From: Actinomadura rubrisoli
Lineage (GTDB): Bacteria; Actinomycetota; Actinomycetes; Streptosporangiales; Streptosporangiaceae
NCBI RefSeq assembly: GCF_004349215.1
Contig: NZ_SMKU01000019.1
Location: 1-53,226 of the forward strand
Direction of reading: 5' to 3'
DNA length: 53,226 nucleotides
How positions within the stretch are numbered: position 1 is the stretch's first letter; the number at the start of each line of letters is the position of its first letter. This document shows positions 22,568 to 32,423 of the stretch, piece after piece. The position numbers and the translations under genes were made by a program. The notes under the pieces were generated by a model that was given only the letters and a program-made list of their open reading frames with translations, was not told the DNA's origin and ran no database searches.

Positions 22568-23334
22568 CCCCAGTTTTAACGTTTGCGGCTTGGGGTGAGG
22601 AAAGGGGTAGAGGAATAGTAGGTGACGAGTGGGCATGATGGGCTTGTTAACAACGGATTAGATTTTCAATGATCTTGACAATCCCTGTTAATGGCCGGAC
22701 TCGGGAACACTGTTCGGCGCGTGCAACTCCACGTTTACGCAGGTCAATTCCAGCAACCCGAGGCCGCTCGGCCGGAGATGCGGGCGTGGTGTGCATGCGT
22801 GCGGGTGCCGTGGACCGCAGTAAGGACCGCTGCCTGGAAGCGGCTTCGTGACGACCCGAAAAAATCACCTGGTCAGGTCACGTGCCATTCTGAGTTGGCC
22901 CGCTTGGTCCGTCCGAAAGCCGACGTGGAGTGGGTCATGGACCGCTTTCGTATACGGATGGCCGCGCGCGTCGCGGTGAAATTCGTGCGGGGGGCGTCGA
23001 CGACGGGGACTGCACTCGCGGCGAGCGGTCGGGTACACAAGGTGACGATCTCGGTGGCCGGATCGCGGCACGGCCGGCGCTGGAGGACGGCCTGAAGCAC
23101 CGGGTGGTGGGGACGGCCGTGAAACGGGGCCCTATATATAAGGACGAAGATGCTCTGATCGCTCGGGAGGGCCCTCCAGCGGGCACGGCGGCGTGATCGC
23201 CGCCCGGCCCCCGGCCGCGCGGACCGCTTTACCTGGGCTTATGCCGGGATCCTTGACCTTTGACCGTGTTTTGCGAACCCGTGCCCGGGGACGGGGTCAC
23301 TGCTGGCTAATCTAAGTGAAGGGGGAGGAATTAC
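22568..23334. other. Gene-free stretch with AT-rich palindromes
   Basis: About 770 bases between the sortase operon and the divergent small secreted protein gene. Short open frames exist on both strands, but none has a plausible start site, composition or recognisable product. It contains a perfect palindrome TTGTTAACAA (22644-22653), a TTGACA (22675-22680), GAACA-C-TGTTC (22705-22715), ACCTG-GT-CAGGT near 22867-22878, and a striking TATATATA inside CCTATATATAAGG (23131-23143). These are unusual in such G+C-rich DNA and probably include regulatory sites for one or both flanking transcripts. No tRNA seen. Confidence 0.5.
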
Positions 23335-23571
23335 ATGAAGAGGGTCATTACCGCAGCAATGATCGCCGTGGTCGCCGCAGCCGGTGGGGTGGGCAGTGCC
23401 AGCGCCGCCCAGTCGTCCCACGGCGACCGCCAGGACTGCCGCACTTACTCCAGCACCACCGTGTGCGGCAAGCCGAAGCTCACCGAGAAGCAACGCGCGT
23501 GCGCGACCTCGATGGTCCAGCAGGGGATGACCCAGCGCCGGGCCGAGGTGGAGTGCCTCACCTTCGACTGA
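23335..23571 (+). CDS. Small secreted four-cysteine protein
   Basis: A 78-residue protein with a clear signal peptide (MKRVITAAMIAVVAAAGGVG, cleavage expected after the ASA near residue 24 or one residue later). The mature chain is about 54 residues with four cysteines (35, 44, 56, 74), enough for two disulfides, and a charged middle, LTEKQRACATSMVQQGMTQR. I do not recognise the family and give no function. A strong site, GGGGGAGGA, precedes the ATG by five bases, and TAATCT at 23308-23313 may be a -10 element. A perfect hairpin follows, so it is a single-gene transcript. Confidence 0.75.
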   Translation: MKRVITAAMIAVVAAAGGVGSASAAQSSHGDRQDCRTYSSTTVCGKPKLTEKQRACATSMVQQGMTQRRAEVECLTFD

Positions 23572-23589
23572 CCGGCGTCCAAGCCCGAC

Positions 23590-23617
23590 GGGCCGCCTCG
23601 CACCTGGGAGGCGGCCC
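23590..23617. terminator. Terminator hairpin after the small secreted gene
   Basis: Perfect 10-base arms 23590-23599 and 23608-23617 enclose an 8-base loop and begin 18 bases after the stop. There is no U-run. Confidence 0.78.
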
Positions 23618-23711
23618 TCGGCTTCGTCCGGGCCCGCCGGGCTCCCGGGGTCGGCTTTGTGATTCTCGGTGCGGCGGTGCACCGTAGTGGTCGACTCAAG
23701 GAGGAGGACTC

Positions 23712-24692
23712 ATGGATCAGGTGCGGCTTGGGACGACGGGGACGAAGGTCTCGCGGATCTGCCTCGGGATGATGAGCTACGGGGACCCCGGCGACCGGGC
23801 GTGGTTCCTCGATGAGGACGCGGGGGAGCCGATCGTCCGGCGGGCCGTGGAGGCCGGGGTGACGTTCTTCGACACCGCCGACATGTACTCCACGGGCGTG
23901 AGCGAGGAGATCACCGGACGGCTGCTGTCGCGGCTCTTCGAGCGCCGGGACGACTACGTGCTCGCCACGAAGGTGTTCTTCCCCATGGGGCCCGGTGCGA
24001 ACGACAGCGGCCTCTCACGCAAGCACATCATGGCGTCCATCGACGCCTCGCTGCGCCGGCTCGACACCGACCACGTGGACCTCTACCAGATCCACCGATG
24101 GGACTACGAGACGCCCATCGAGGAGACGATGGAGGCCCTGCACGACGTGGTGAAGGCGGGCAAGGCGCGCTACATCGGGGCGTCCAGCATGTTCGCGTGG
24201 CAGTTCGCCAAGGCGCAGCACGTCGCGGAGGCCCACGGCTGGACGAAGTTCGTGTCGATGCAGAATCACTACAACCTGGTCTATCGGGAGGAAGAGCGGG
24301 AGATGATCCCGCTGTGCCTTGACCAGGGGGTCGGATGCATCCCGTGGAGTCCGCTTGCCCGAGGGCTCCTGGCGGGCAACCGCGAGCGGGGTGGCGAACG
24401 CAATACTGTGCGCGCCAACAGCGACGCGTACGCCGACGACCTGTACGAGGAGTCCGACTTCGACGTGGTCGACGCGGTGCGGGAGGTCGCGGAGGAGCGC
24501 GGTGTGCCGGCGGCCCAGGTTGCCCTGGCGTGGCTGCTCACCAAGCCCGGCGTGACCGCTCCGATCGTCGGCGCGACGAAACCGCCCCACATCGAGGACG
24601 CGATCGCCGCCGCGGAGCTGAAGCTGGACGAGACGGAGGTGGCGCGGCTGGAGGCGCCCTACAGGCCGCACCCGGTCAACGGGCACTCCTGA
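23712..24692 (+). CDS. Aldo/keto reductase
   Basis: An NADPH-dependent oxidoreductase of the aldo/keto reductase superfamily (326 residues, a TIM barrel). The catalytic tetrad is visible: Asp54 and Tyr59 in FFDTADMYS, Lys87 in LATKVFFP and His128 in YQIHRWD. The substrate-side signature WSPLARGLLAG and the coenzyme-binding end, PIVGATKPPHIEDAI, are also present. It resembles the YhdN/Tas-like group used for general stress or xenobiotic carbonyls; the true substrate cannot be read. ATG at 23712 has AAGGAGGA upstream. Hairpins lie on both sides, so it is probably monocistronic. Confidence 0.93.
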   Translation: MDQVRLGTTGTKVSRICLGMMSYGDPGDRAWFLDEDAGEPIVRRAVEAGVTFFDTADMYSTGVSEEITGRLLSRLFERRDDYVLATKVFFPMGPGANDSGLSRKHIMASIDASLRRLDTDHVDLYQIHRWDYETPIEETMEALHDVVKAGKARYIGASSMFAWQFAKAQHVAEAHGWTKFVSMQNHYNLVYREEEREMIPLCLDQGVGCIPWSPLARGLLAGNRERGGERNTVRANSDAYADDLYEESDFDVVDAVREVAEERGVPAAQVALAWLLTKPGVTAPIVGATKPPHIEDAIAAAELKLDETEVARLEAPYRPHPVNGHS

Positions 24693-24710
24693 CGTCTCCG
24701 GGTACACCGG

Positions 24711-24739
24711 CGTCCCCGGATCGGAACGGTCCGGGGACG
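24711..24739. terminator. Terminator hairpin after the aldo/keto reductase
   Basis: Perfect 10-base arms 24711-24720 and 24730-24739 with a 9-base loop, 18 bases after the stop. Confidence 0.75.
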
Positions 24740-24747
24740 TTCGACGT

Positions 24748-24788
24748 CTATCGGGGGTGGTGATTTGCGATACCACCGGCTATCGGGG
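24748..24788 (+). promoter_or_regulatory. Paired direct repeats around an inverted repeat, possible operator
   Basis: CTATCGGGG occurs at 24748-24756 and again at 24780-24788, 32 bases apart or about three helical turns. Between them lie GGTGGT (24756-24761) and ACCACC (24772-24777), an inverted repeat with a 10-base spacer. The block sits 150-190 bases before the low-complexity protein gene and after a terminator, the place for a control region. Confidence 0.45.
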
Positions 24789-24936
24789 CAGGCTGGGGAC
24801 GAGAACGCCCACGCTTGGCAAGACCGCCACGTGGGGACATCGGTGACAAGGCTCGGAGGCCGCGTTATGCGCCGCGCGTTTCCGAGCTGCCGGGTGCTGA
24901 GGGGCCCCGGGACCACGGCGCTGAAGGAGCCCGACG

Positions 24937-26580
24937 ATGACCGAGAATGACGGCACGCAGGGACCGCAGTGGCCGTTGCCGGAGGAGGAGGGGCAGGACA
25001 CGCCCCGGGAAGAGCAGCCTCCTGCCCGGCCGCTGGGAGATCGCACTGTGGTGTTCGGAGCTCCCCAACTGGGCGGCACGGCGGGCGCGCAGCCCCCGGC
25101 CCCGCAGCCTCCGGCTCCGCAGGACCCTCGGGGGGAGGAGCGGCCCGCGCCGCCTCCGACGATGGCGGATCAACCCGTCCAGCAGCAGTACGGCGAGCAG
25201 CCCCCGCCTCCGCCGCAGTACGGCGCTCCGCAGGAGCAGCCCCAGTACCAGCCGCCCGGCGGCCAGACGCCCTACGGCGCGCCCCCCGGGCCCGGCGGCT
25301 TCCCGCCGCCGCAGGAGCAGCAGCAGTACGGCCGGCCTGGTGACCAGCAGCAGTACGGCCAGCCCGGCTACGGGCAGCAGCCCGAGCAGCCCGGCTACGG
25401 GCAGCCCGAGCAGCAGTACGGCCAGCCGCCCCAGCAGTCGGACTACCCGCAGCAGCCCATGCACGCCGCGCCGCAGGATGCGCAGCAGTACGGCCAGCAG
25501 CCGTACGGCGGCTTCCCGCCCCCGGCCGAGCCGCGGGCGCCGGAGGCCGGGGCGCCCGCCGAGCAGGCGCCGTTCCAGCCCGAGCAGCCGCAGGACGTCG
25601 CCAACGACCGCACGCTGATCGTCCCGGGGCCGGGTGCCTCCGCGCCCGAGCCCGAGGCGCCGCGTCCCGCGATCGACGACCAGGCGACGCTGCACTGGTC
25701 GCCCGGCACCGACATCCCCGTGGCGACCGGGCCCGAGCGCAAGCACGAGGCTCCGGCCGAGCCGTGGCAGGCGCCCGTCCCGCCGTCCACGCCCGAGCCG
25801 TGGTCGCCGGAGCCCCCGCAGCCGGCCCAGCCCGGCCGGCCCGGGCAGGGGCAGGCCGACCACGAGCGCACGATGATGGTGCCGCCGCCCGACTCCGGCT
25901 TCGGCGCGCCCCCCGCTCCGGCAGAGGAGCGGCCGGCGTTCGGCGGTCCCGCCGAGGGCGGTTCCGAGGACGCGCGGCCGACGCAGGCGTTCGACCCGTC
26001 CGCGCAGGGCCGTCCCGCCGAGTCGGCGGGCATGGCCGAGCACACCCGGATGGACATCGGCCAGCAGCAGTGGGGCCAGCAGGCGCCGCAGCAGCAGGGC
26101 GGCCAGCCGTTCGGCCAGGCGGAGCAACAGCAGTATGGCCAAGCCGAGCAGCAGCAGTACGGCCAGCAGCCCTACGGCCAGCCGGACCCGTACGGCCAGC
26201 AGGGCGGCGGGCAGCAGCAGGGCGGTGGCCAGCCGTTCGGGCAGCAGGAGCAGCAGGCCGGGCAGTTCGGCCAGGCCGAGCAGCAGTACGGCCAGCAGTC
26301 CTACGGGCAGCAGCAGGGGTACGGCCAGCAGCAGGGTGGTCAGCAGTTCGGGCAGCCCGAGCAGCAGCAAGGCGGCCAGCAGTTCGGCCAGCCCGGTGAC
26401 CAGCAGCAGTTCGGCCAGCCCGGGCAGTACGGCCAGCAGGGGCAGCAGGGGCAGTACGGTCAGCAGCCCGCCTACGGGGGCGACGAGGGCAAGGGGAGCA
26501 AGAACACGCTCCTGCTCGTCGCCGGCGCGGTCGCCGCCGTGGTGATCATCGTGGTGCTGGTCGTCACCTTCGTGCTCTAG
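24937..26580 (+). CDS. Tail-anchored Q/Y/G/P-rich low-complexity protein
   Basis: A 547-residue protein of no recognised family. Nearly all of it is disordered: an acidic N-terminus (1-30), then Gln/Tyr/Gly/Pro-rich blocks at about 75-200 and 375-515 built on QYGQ and related units, with an Ala/Pro/Glu-rich part between. A single hydrophobic segment closes the chain (525-547, [20 protein letters not shown]), with essentially nothing after it, so it is a tail-anchored protein facing the cytoplasm. Threonines 37, 226, 251, 312 and 349 sit in T-x-x-hydrophobic motifs, four of them with acidic residues before (DRTVVF, DRTLIV, DQATLHW, ERTMMV). These look like kinase/FHA sites; that is inference. 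GAAGGAG precedes the ATG. Confidence 0.85.
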   Translation: MTENDGTQGPQWPLPEEEGQDTPREEQPPARPLGDRTVVFGAPQLGGTAGAQPPAPQPPAPQDPRGEERPAPPPTMADQPVQQQYGEQPPPPPQYGAPQEQPQYQPPGGQTPYGAPPGPGGFPPPQEQQQYGRPGDQQQYGQPGYGQQPEQPGYGQPEQQYGQPPQQSDYPQQPMHAAPQDAQQYGQQPYGGFPPPAEPRAPEAGAPAEQAPFQPEQPQDVANDRTLIVPGPGASAPEPEAPRPAIDDQATLHWSPGTDIPVATGPERKHEAPAEPWQAPVPPSTPEPWSPEPPQPAQPGRPGQGQADHERTMMVPPPDSGFGAPPAPAEERPAFGGPAEGGSEDARPTQAFDPSAQGRPAESAGMAEHTRMDIGQQQWGQQAPQQQGGQPFGQAEQQQYGQAEQQQYGQQPYGQPDPYGQQGGGQQQGGGQPFGQQEQQAGQFGQAEQQYGQQSYGQQQGYGQQQGGQQFGQPEQQQGGQQFGQPGDQQQFGQPGQYGQQGQQGQYGQQPAYGGDEGKGSKNTLLLVAGAVAAVVIIVVLVVTFVL

Positions 26581-26632
26581 GACGGCAAAGGTTCGCCCAC
26601 GTCTTCTCAGGATGGGGTGGGCGGGTGACAAT

Positions 26633-26674
26633 GCCGACGGGTGTTCCCGCCGCGAGGCGGGAACACCCGTCGGC
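26633..26674. terminator. Strong terminator, 19-base perfect stem
   Basis: Arms 26633-26651 and 26656-26674 are perfectly complementary with a GCGA loop, about 50 bases after the low-complexity protein stop. It separates the accessory island from the str operon and is symmetrical, so it may act in both directions. Confidence 0.92.
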
Positions 26675-26763
26675 CCCCTTCCGTTGACCGCTACGGGAAA
26701 ATCATCCTCGGGGCCCCGCGGACTTGCGCCGGAGGGGGCCCGCGCGATAGTGCGCTGCTCGCT

Positions 26764-26792
26764 TTGCACTTTCGCGTGGGGGTCGGTAACCT
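26764..26792 (+). promoter_or_regulatory. Probable promoter of the str operon
   Basis: TTGCAC (26764-26769) and TAACCT (26787-26792) are separated by 17 bases, giving a leader of about 270 bases before rpsL. The layout resembles the rpoB promoter (TTGC start, 17-base spacer). The remaining gap, 26675-27068, holds no gene that I would support. Confidence 0.45.
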
Positions 26793-26889
26793 CTTCACTT
26801 GTGCCCGCTGTTATGCGGGCCGCTATGCGTGCGCACCGGCGAGGTTCAGCAGGCCAGGCCCAGCGCCGCATCCACTCCCCGGCTTGATT

Positions 26890-26906
26890 CGGCCCTTCGG
26901 GGGCCG
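26890..26906 (+). other. Small hairpin in the rpsL leader
   Basis: CGGCCC and GGGCCG pair perfectly around TTCGG. It lies in the long leader upstream of rpsL and could be an attenuator or simply leader structure. Confidence 0.4.
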
Positions 26907-27068
26907 GGCGGTCTGTGTGGTTCCGAACGGCGCGATGCTCCGTACGGTGGCGACACGCCCGACCGCGTGGGTCGGAGAGGTCGGGAAACCGGCAGGTCAC
27001 AGCCTCGCCTGAGGTGGTGATTGCAGCATTAAGACTTACCGGCTCGGTACGAGGAAGACGGAGACGCG

Positions 27069-27443
27069 GTGCCCACGATCCAGCAGCTGGTCCGAAAGGG
27101 CCGCCAGGACAAGGTGACCAAGAACAAGACGCCCGCGCTGAAGGAGAGCCCCCAGCGCCGGGGGGTCTGCACGCGCGTCTACACGACGACGCCCAAGAAG
27201 CCGAACTCCGCGCTTCGCAAGGTCGCCCGTGTCCGGCTGACCAGCGGGATTGAGGTCACGGCCTACATCCCCGGCGTTGGTCACAACCTGCAGGAGCACT
27301 CGATCGTGCTCGTGCGCGGCGGCCGTGTGAAGGACCTGCCCGGTGTTCGGTACAAGATCATCCGCGGTTCCCTCGACACGCAGGGCGTCCGCAACCGGAA
27401 GCAGGCGCGCAGCAAGTACGGCGCGAAGAAGGAGAAGAGCTGA
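27069..27443 (+). CDS. rpsL: 30S ribosomal protein S12
   Basis: The decoding-site protein of the small subunit (124 residues, normal length). The universal [19 protein letters not shown] and [16 protein letters not shown] are intact. Lys43 and Lys88, the positions changed in streptomycin-resistant mutants, are wild type. The start is GTG at 27069, giving the usual [13 protein letters not shown]-terminus. Its TGA overlaps the rpsG ATG, so the two are coupled as the first genes of the str operon. Confidence 0.98.
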   Translation: MPTIQQLVRKGRQDKVTKNKTPALKESPQRRGVCTRVYTTTPKKPNSALRKVARVRLTSGIEVTAYIPGVGHNLQEHSIVLVRGGRVKDLPGVRYKIIRGSLDTQGVRNRKQARSKYGAKKEKS

Positions 27444-27913
27444 TGCCGCGCAAAGGCCCCGCTGGCAAGCGCCAGCTGATCGCTGACCCGGTGTACAACT
27501 CGCCGCTGGTCACTGCGCTCATCAACAAGATTCTCCTGGACGGCAAGCGCTCGATCGCGCAGAGCATCGTGTACGACGCCCTGGAAGGCGCTCGCGAGAA
27601 GACCGGCAACGACCCGGTCGTCACGCTGAAGCGCGCGCTCGACAACGTCAAGCCGACCCTGGAGGTCCGCAGCCGCCGCGTCGGTGGCGCGACCTACCAG
27701 GTCCCGGTCGAGGTGCGGCCCGCGCGCAGCACCACCCTCGCCCTCCGCTGGCTGGTGGTGTACGCCCGGCAGCGCCGCGAGAAGACCATGACCGAGCGAC
27801 TCATGAACGAGCTGCTCGATGCCAGCAACGGCCTCGGCGCGTCTGTCAAGAAGCGCGAGGACACGCACAAGATGGCGGAGTCCAACAAGGCCTTCGCCCA
27901 CTACCGCTGGTAA
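27443..27913 (+). CDS. rpsG: 30S ribosomal protein S7
   Basis: The 30S head organiser and primary binder of the 3' domain of 16S rRNA (156 residues, typical). The N-terminal [20 protein letters not shown] and the core [19 protein letters not shown] are canonical, as is the C-terminal [15 protein letters not shown]. Its ATG shares bases with the rpsL stop. In the str operon family S7 is the autogenous regulator, but I see no distinct S7 target here. Confidence 0.98.
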   Translation: MPRKGPAGKRQLIADPVYNSPLVTALINKILLDGKRSIAQSIVYDALEGAREKTGNDPVVTLKRALDNVKPTLEVRSRRVGGATYQVPVEVRPARSTTLALRWLVVYARQRREKTMTERLMNELLDASNGLGASVKKREDTHKMAESNKAFAHYRW

Positions 27914-27953
27914 GCCCGGCGGAACTGCAACGACGAGACGACGCGAGGACACA

Positions 27954-30065
27954 GTGGCTACCAAAACCGGTGTAGACCTGGCCAAGGTCCGCAACATCGG
28001 GATCATGGCCCATATCGACGCGGGCAAGACCACGACGACCGAGCGGATCCTGTACTACACGGGCATCAGCTACAAGATCGGCGAGGTCCACGACGGCGCC
28101 GCCACGATGGACTGGATGGAGCAGGAGCAGGAGCGGGGGATCACCATCACCTCCGCCGCCACGACCTGCGAGTGGCCCGTCGACGACATCAAGCACACGA
28201 TCAACATCATCGACACCCCGGGCCACGTCGACTTCACCGTCGAGGTGGAGCGCAACCTGCGGGTGCTCGACGGTGCTGTCGCCGTGTTCGACGGCGTCGC
28301 CGGCGTTGAGCCCCAGTCCGAGACCGTCTGGCGGCAGGCCGACCGCTACGGCGTGCCCCGCATGTGCTTCGTCAACAAGCTCGACCGGGTCGGCGCGGAG
28401 TTCCACCGCTGCGTCGACATGATCGAGAGTCGTCTCAACGCGGTTCCGCTCGTGCTGCAGCTGCCCATCGGCGCCGAGGCCGACTTCAAGGGCGTCATCG
28501 ACCTGGTGACGATGCAGGCGCTCCTCTGGAACGAGGAGGCCAAGCTCGGCGAGATGTACGACACCGTCGACATCCCCGACACCCACGTCGAGTCGGCGCG
28601 CGAGTGGCACGACAAGCTGGTCGAGACCCTCGCCGAGAACGACGACGAGATCATGGAGCTGTACCTGGAGGGCAACGAGCCCACGGTCGAGCAGCTCTAC
28701 GCCGGCATCCGCCGCGCGACGGTCGCCGCCAAGCTCACCCCGGTGACGTGCGGCACGGCCTTCAAGAACAAGGGCGTGCAGCCGCTGCTGGACGCGATCG
28801 TCCGCTACCTGCCCTCCCCGCTCGACGTGGACGCCATCGAGGGCCACGCCGTGCGCGACGAGGAGAAGGTCCTCGCCCGCAGGCCGAGCGAGGAGGAGCC
28901 GTTCTCGGCTCTGGCGTTCAAGATCATGAGCGACCCGCACCTGGGCAAGCTCACGTTCGTGCGCATCTACTCCGGGGTGCTGGAGTCCGGCGCGAACGTC
29001 ATGAACTCCGTCAAGGAGCGCAAGGAGCGCATCGGCAAGATCTACCGGATGCACGCCAACAAGCGCACCGAGATCGAGCGCGCGGGCGCGGGCGACATCG
29101 TCGCGGTGATGGGGCTCAAGCAGACCACCACCGGCGAGACCCTGTGCGACGAGAAGGACCCCATCGTCCTTGAGTCGATGAACTTCCCGGCGCCGGTCAT
29201 CCACGTCGCGATCGAGCCGAAGACGAAGGCCGACCAGCAGAAGCTGGGCACCGCGATCCAGCGGCTGGCCGAGGAGGACCCCTCCTTCCAGGTCCGCTCG
29301 GACGAGGAGACCGGCCAGACCGTCATCTCCGGCATGGGCGAGCTCCACCTGGAGATCCTCGTCGACCGGATGAAGCGGGAGTTCAAGGTCGACGCCAACG
29401 TCGGCCGCCCGCAGGTCGCCTACCGCGAGACGATCTCGCGCAAGGTCGAGAAGGTCGAGTACACCCACAAGAAGCAGACGGGCGGCTCCGGCCAGTTCGG
29501 CCGCGTGATCATCGACCTGGAGCCGCTGGGCGGCGGGTCGGACGGTTACGAGTTCGAGAACAAGGTCACCGGCGGCCGGATCCCGCGGGAGTACATCCCG
29601 TCGGTCGACGCGGGGTGCCAGGAGGCCGCCGAGTTCGGCGTCCTCGCGGGCTACCCGATGGTCGGCGTCAAGGTCACCCTGCGGGACGGCGCCTACCACG
29701 AGGTCGACTCCTCGGAGATGGCGTTCAAGGTCGCCGGCTCCATGGCGTTCAAGGAGGCCGCCCGCAGGGCGACCCCCACGCTGCTGGAGCCGATGATGGG
29801 CGTCGAGGTCACCACGCCCGAGGACAACATGGGCGACGTGATCGGCGACCTCAACAGCCGTCGCGGCCAGGTCCAGTCCATGGACGAACGCAACGGCCTG
29901 CGCGTCATCAAGGCGCTCGTGCCGCTGTCCGAGATGTTCGGCTACGTGGGTGATCTGCGCAGCAAGACCCAGGGCCGGGCTGTCTTCACCATGCAGTTCG
30001 ACTCCTACGCCGAGGTTCCGGGGAACGTCGCGCAGGAGATCATCGCCAAGGCGCGGGGCGAGTAG
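27954..30065 (+). CDS. fusA: Elongation factor G
   Basis: The translocation GTPase (703 residues). The G-domain motifs are all present: [15 protein letters not shown] (G1), [11 protein letters not shown] (G2), DTPGHVDF (G3), NKLDR (G4) and a G5 region in CGTAFKNKG. Domains II-V follow with the standard [27 protein letters not shown] and [17 protein letters not shown] at 27954 with GAGGA upstream gives the usual [16 protein letters not shown] start; a longer frame overlaps rpsG and is rejected. It lies 40 bases after rpsG. A single canonical copy; no sign of a fusidic-acid-type variant paralogue. Confidence 0.98.
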   Translation: MATKTGVDLAKVRNIGIMAHIDAGKTTTTERILYYTGISYKIGEVHDGAATMDWMEQEQERGITITSAATTCEWPVDDIKHTINIIDTPGHVDFTVEVERNLRVLDGAVAVFDGVAGVEPQSETVWRQADRYGVPRMCFVNKLDRVGAEFHRCVDMIESRLNAVPLVLQLPIGAEADFKGVIDLVTMQALLWNEEAKLGEMYDTVDIPDTHVESAREWHDKLVETLAENDDEIMELYLEGNEPTVEQLYAGIRRATVAAKLTPVTCGTAFKNKGVQPLLDAIVRYLPSPLDVDAIEGHAVRDEEKVLARRPSEEEPFSALAFKIMSDPHLGKLTFVRIYSGVLESGANVMNSVKERKERIGKIYRMHANKRTEIERAGAGDIVAVMGLKQTTTGETLCDEKDPIVLESMNFPAPVIHVAIEPKTKADQQKLGTAIQRLAEEDPSFQVRSDEETGQTVISGMGELHLEILVDRMKREFKVDANVGRPQVAYRETISRKVEKVEYTHKKQTGGSGQFGRVIIDLEPLGGGSDGYEFENKVTGGRIPREYIPSVDAGCQEAAEFGVLAGYPMVGVKVTLRDGAYHEVDSSEMAFKVAGSMAFKEAARRATPTLLEPMMGVEVTTPEDNMGDVIGDLNSRRGQVQSMDERNGLRVIKALVPLSEMFGYVGDLRSKTQGRAVFTMQFDSYAEVPGNVAQEIIAKARGE

Positions 30066-30144
30066 CACCCGGCCTGCCCACAGATCACAGACGTACATCG
30101 AAGCGGTCGTCTAGGCGGCCGAGGATCGCAACAAGGAGCAACCA

Positions 30145-31338
30145 GTGGCGAAGGCCAAGTTCGAGCGGACCAAGCCGCACGTGAACATCGGCACCATTGG
30201 GCACATCGACCACGGTAAGACCACGCTTACCGCGGCGATCACCAAGGTGCTGCACGACGCGCACCCGGACATCAACCCGTACACGCCGTTCGAGGACATC
30301 GACAAGGCGCCGGAAGAGCGCGAGCGCGGTATCACCATCTCGATCGCGCACGTCGAGTACCAGACCGAGTCGCGTCACTACGCTCACGTCGACTGCCCGG
30401 GGCACGCCGACTACATCAAGAACATGATCACCGGTGCCGCCCAGATGGACGGCGCGATCCTGGTCGTGGCCGCCACCGACGGCCCGATGCCGCAGACCAA
30501 GGAGCACGTGCTCCTGGCCCGCCAGGTCGGTGTCCCCTACATCGTCGTCGCCCTGAACAAGTGCGACATGGTGGACGACGAGGAGATCCTGGAGCTCGTG
30601 GAGCTCGAGGTCCGCGAGCTGCTGTCGGAGTACGAGTTCCCGGGCGACGACGTCCCGGTCGTGCGCGTCTCCGCCTACCAGGCGCTGCAGGGCGACGAGA
30701 AGTGGTCCGAGTCGATCCTTGAGCTCATGAAGGCCGTCGACGAGAACGTGCCGGAGCCGGTGCGCGACACCGAGAAGCCGTTCCTCATGCCGATCGAGGA
30801 CGTCTTCTCGATCACCGGCCGCGGCACGGTCGTCACCGGCCGCATCGAGCGCGGTGTCGTCAACGTCAACGAGACCGTCGACATCATCGGCATCAAGCCG
30901 GAGTCCACCTCGACCACCGTCACCGGTGTCGAGATGTTCCGCAAGCTGCTCGACCAGGGCCAGGCGGGCGACAACGTCGGCCTGCTCCTGCGCGGCATCA
31001 AGCGCGAGGACGTCGAGCGCGGCCAGTGCGTCATCAAGCCGGGCACGAACACCCCGCACACCGAGTTCGAGGCGCAGGTCTACATCCTGTCCAAGGACGA
31101 GGGCGGGCGGCACACGCCGTTCTTCAACAACTACCGTCCGCAGTTCTACTTCCGGACCACCGACGTCACCGGCGTGGTGTACCTCCCCGAGGGCACCGAG
31201 ATGGTCATGCCGGGCGACAACACCGAGATGCGCGTCGAGCTGATCCAGCCCGTCGCCATGGAGGAGGGCCTGAAGTTCGCCATCCGCGAGGGTGGCCGGA
31301 CGGTCGGCGCCGGTCGCGTCACGAAGATCATCAAGTAG
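30145..31338 (+). CDS. tuf: Elongation factor Tu
   Basis: The aminoacyl-tRNA carrier GTPase (397 residues). Motifs are [38 protein letters not shown] and NKCDMVDD, with the barrel domains intact to the final [17 protein letters not shown] at 30145 is preceded by AAGGAG. It is the last gene of the str operon: a very large hairpin starts 11 bases after the stop. The 79-base gap from fusA shows no clear promoter. Confidence 0.98.
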   Translation: MAKAKFERTKPHVNIGTIGHIDHGKTTLTAAITKVLHDAHPDINPYTPFEDIDKAPEERERGITISIAHVEYQTESRHYAHVDCPGHADYIKNMITGAAQMDGAILVVAATDGPMPQTKEHVLLARQVGVPYIVVALNKCDMVDDEEILELVELEVRELLSEYEFPGDDVPVVRVSAYQALQGDEKWSESILELMKAVDENVPEPVRDTEKPFLMPIEDVFSITGRGTVVTGRIERGVVNVNETVDIIGIKPESTSTTVTGVEMFRKLLDQGQAGDNVGLLLRGIKREDVERGQCVIKPGTNTPHTEFEAQVYILSKDEGGRHTPFFNNYRPQFYFRTTDVTGVVYLPEGTEMVMPGDNTEMRVELIQPVAMEEGLKFAIREGGRTVGAGRVTKIIK

Positions 31339-31349
31339 CACCCCTCGTC

Positions 31350-31399
31350 GACGCGGCGGCCCGGCCGCCCGGCATCGCGGGCGGCCTGGCCGCCGCGTC
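31350..31399. terminator. Long terminator hairpin after tuf
   Basis: 21-base arms (31350-31370 and 31379-31399) pair with a single C-T mismatch around an 8-base loop. It divides the str operon from the S10 operon. Confidence 0.92.
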
Positions 31400-31449
31400 A
31401 CGATCCTGAAGTAAACAGCGGCACTACAGCAAAGGACACCGAGGCCACC

Positions 31450-31758
31450 ATGGCGGGACAGAAGATCCGCATCCGGCTCAAGGCCTACGACCACGAGGTC
31501 ATCGACACCTCCGCGAAGAAGATCGTTGAGACGGTGACGCGGACGGGCGCCAAGGTCGCGGGCCCGGTGCCGCTGCCGACCGAGAAGAACGTGTACTGCG
31601 TCATCCGCTCGCCGCACAAGTACAAGGACAGCCGCGAGCACTTCGAGATGCGCACGCACAAGCGGTTGATCGACATCATCGACCCGACGCCCAAGACGGT
31701 CGACTCGCTGATGCGGCTCGACCTGCCGGCCGGCGTAGACATCGAGATCAAGCTCTAA
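31450..31758 (+). CDS. rpsJ: 30S ribosomal protein S10
   Basis: A 102-residue S10, also NusE, which joins the antitermination complex. [19 protein letters not shown] and the loop [20 protein letters not shown] are canonical. It opens the S10 operon 50 bases after the tuf hairpin. I could not define a promoter in the short space between, so some expression may come by read-through. Confidence 0.98.
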   Translation: MAGQKIRIRLKAYDHEVIDTSAKKIVETVTRTGAKVAGPVPLPTEKNVYCVIRSPHKYKDSREHFEMRTHKRLIDIIDPTPKTVDSLMRLDLPAGVDIEIKL

Positions 31759-31772
31759 GGGACGCACCGACA

Positions 31773-32423
31773 ATGAGTACGCAGAGGAAGGGCGTCCTGG
31801 GCGAGAAGCTCGGCATGACCCAGGTCTTCGACGATGAGGGCCGGATCGTTCCGGTGACCGTCGTCCAGGCCGGGCCGTGTGTCGTCACGCAGATCCGCAG
31901 CCAGGAGAAGGACGGCTACACCGCCGTCCAGCTCGGCTTCGGGCAGATCGACCCGCGCAAGGTGAACAAGCCGAGCACGGGCCACTTCGAGAAGGCCGGC
32001 GTCACGCCGCGCCGCTACCTCGTCGAACTGCGCGCTGACGACACCACCGAGTTCGAACTCGGCCAGGAGATCACCGCCAGCGTCTTCGAGGCCGGCCAGA
32101 AGATCGACGTTACCGGCACGAGCAAGGGCAAGGGCACCGCCGGTGTCATGAAGCGCCACGGGTTCAAGGGCCTCGGCGCCTCGCACGGCACCCAGCGCAA
32201 GCACCGCTCACCGGGTTCGATCGGCGGCTGCGCGACCCCCGGTCGCGTCTTCAAGGGCCTCCGCATGGCGGGACGGCATGGCAACGCCCGTACCACCGTG
32301 CAGAACCTGACCGTCCACGCCATCGACGCGGACAAGAACCTGCTGCTCATCAAGGGCGCGGTTCCCGGTCCCAACGGCGGCGTGGTGCTGGTCCGCGACG
32401 CGACGAAGGGGACGGGCAAGTGA
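31773..32423 (+). CDS. rplC: 50S ribosomal protein L3
   Basis: A 216-residue L3 that reaches towards the peptidyl-transferase centre through its extended loop ([35 protein letters not shown]). The N-terminal [17 protein letters not shown] is standard. It follows rpsJ by 14 bases, and the rplD GTG overlaps its stop, so they are coupled. Confidence 0.98.
   Translation: MSTQRKGVLGEKLGMTQVFDDEGRIVPVTVVQAGPCVVTQIRSQEKDGYTAVQLGFGQIDPRKVNKPSTGHFEKAGVTPRRYLVELRADDTTEFELGQEITASVFEAGQKIDVTGTSKGKGTAGVMKRHGFKGLGASHGTQRKHRSPGSIGGCATPGRVFKGLRMAGRHGNARTTVQNLTVHAIDADKNLLLIKGAVPGPNGGVVLVRDATKGTGK

Noticed and set aside
22704..22716. Possible LexA (SOS) box
   Set aside because: GAAC and GTTC half-sites are present but with a 3-base centre in place of the 4-base centre of actinobacterial SOS boxes.
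22647..23196. Several short frames in the sortase-to-secreted-gene gap
   Set aside because: No ribosome sites, overlapping on both strands, and no recognisable product or coding pattern.
26612..27020. Short frames upstream of rpsL
   Set aside because: They overlap the terminator and the probable str promoter and leader; composition is not protein-like.
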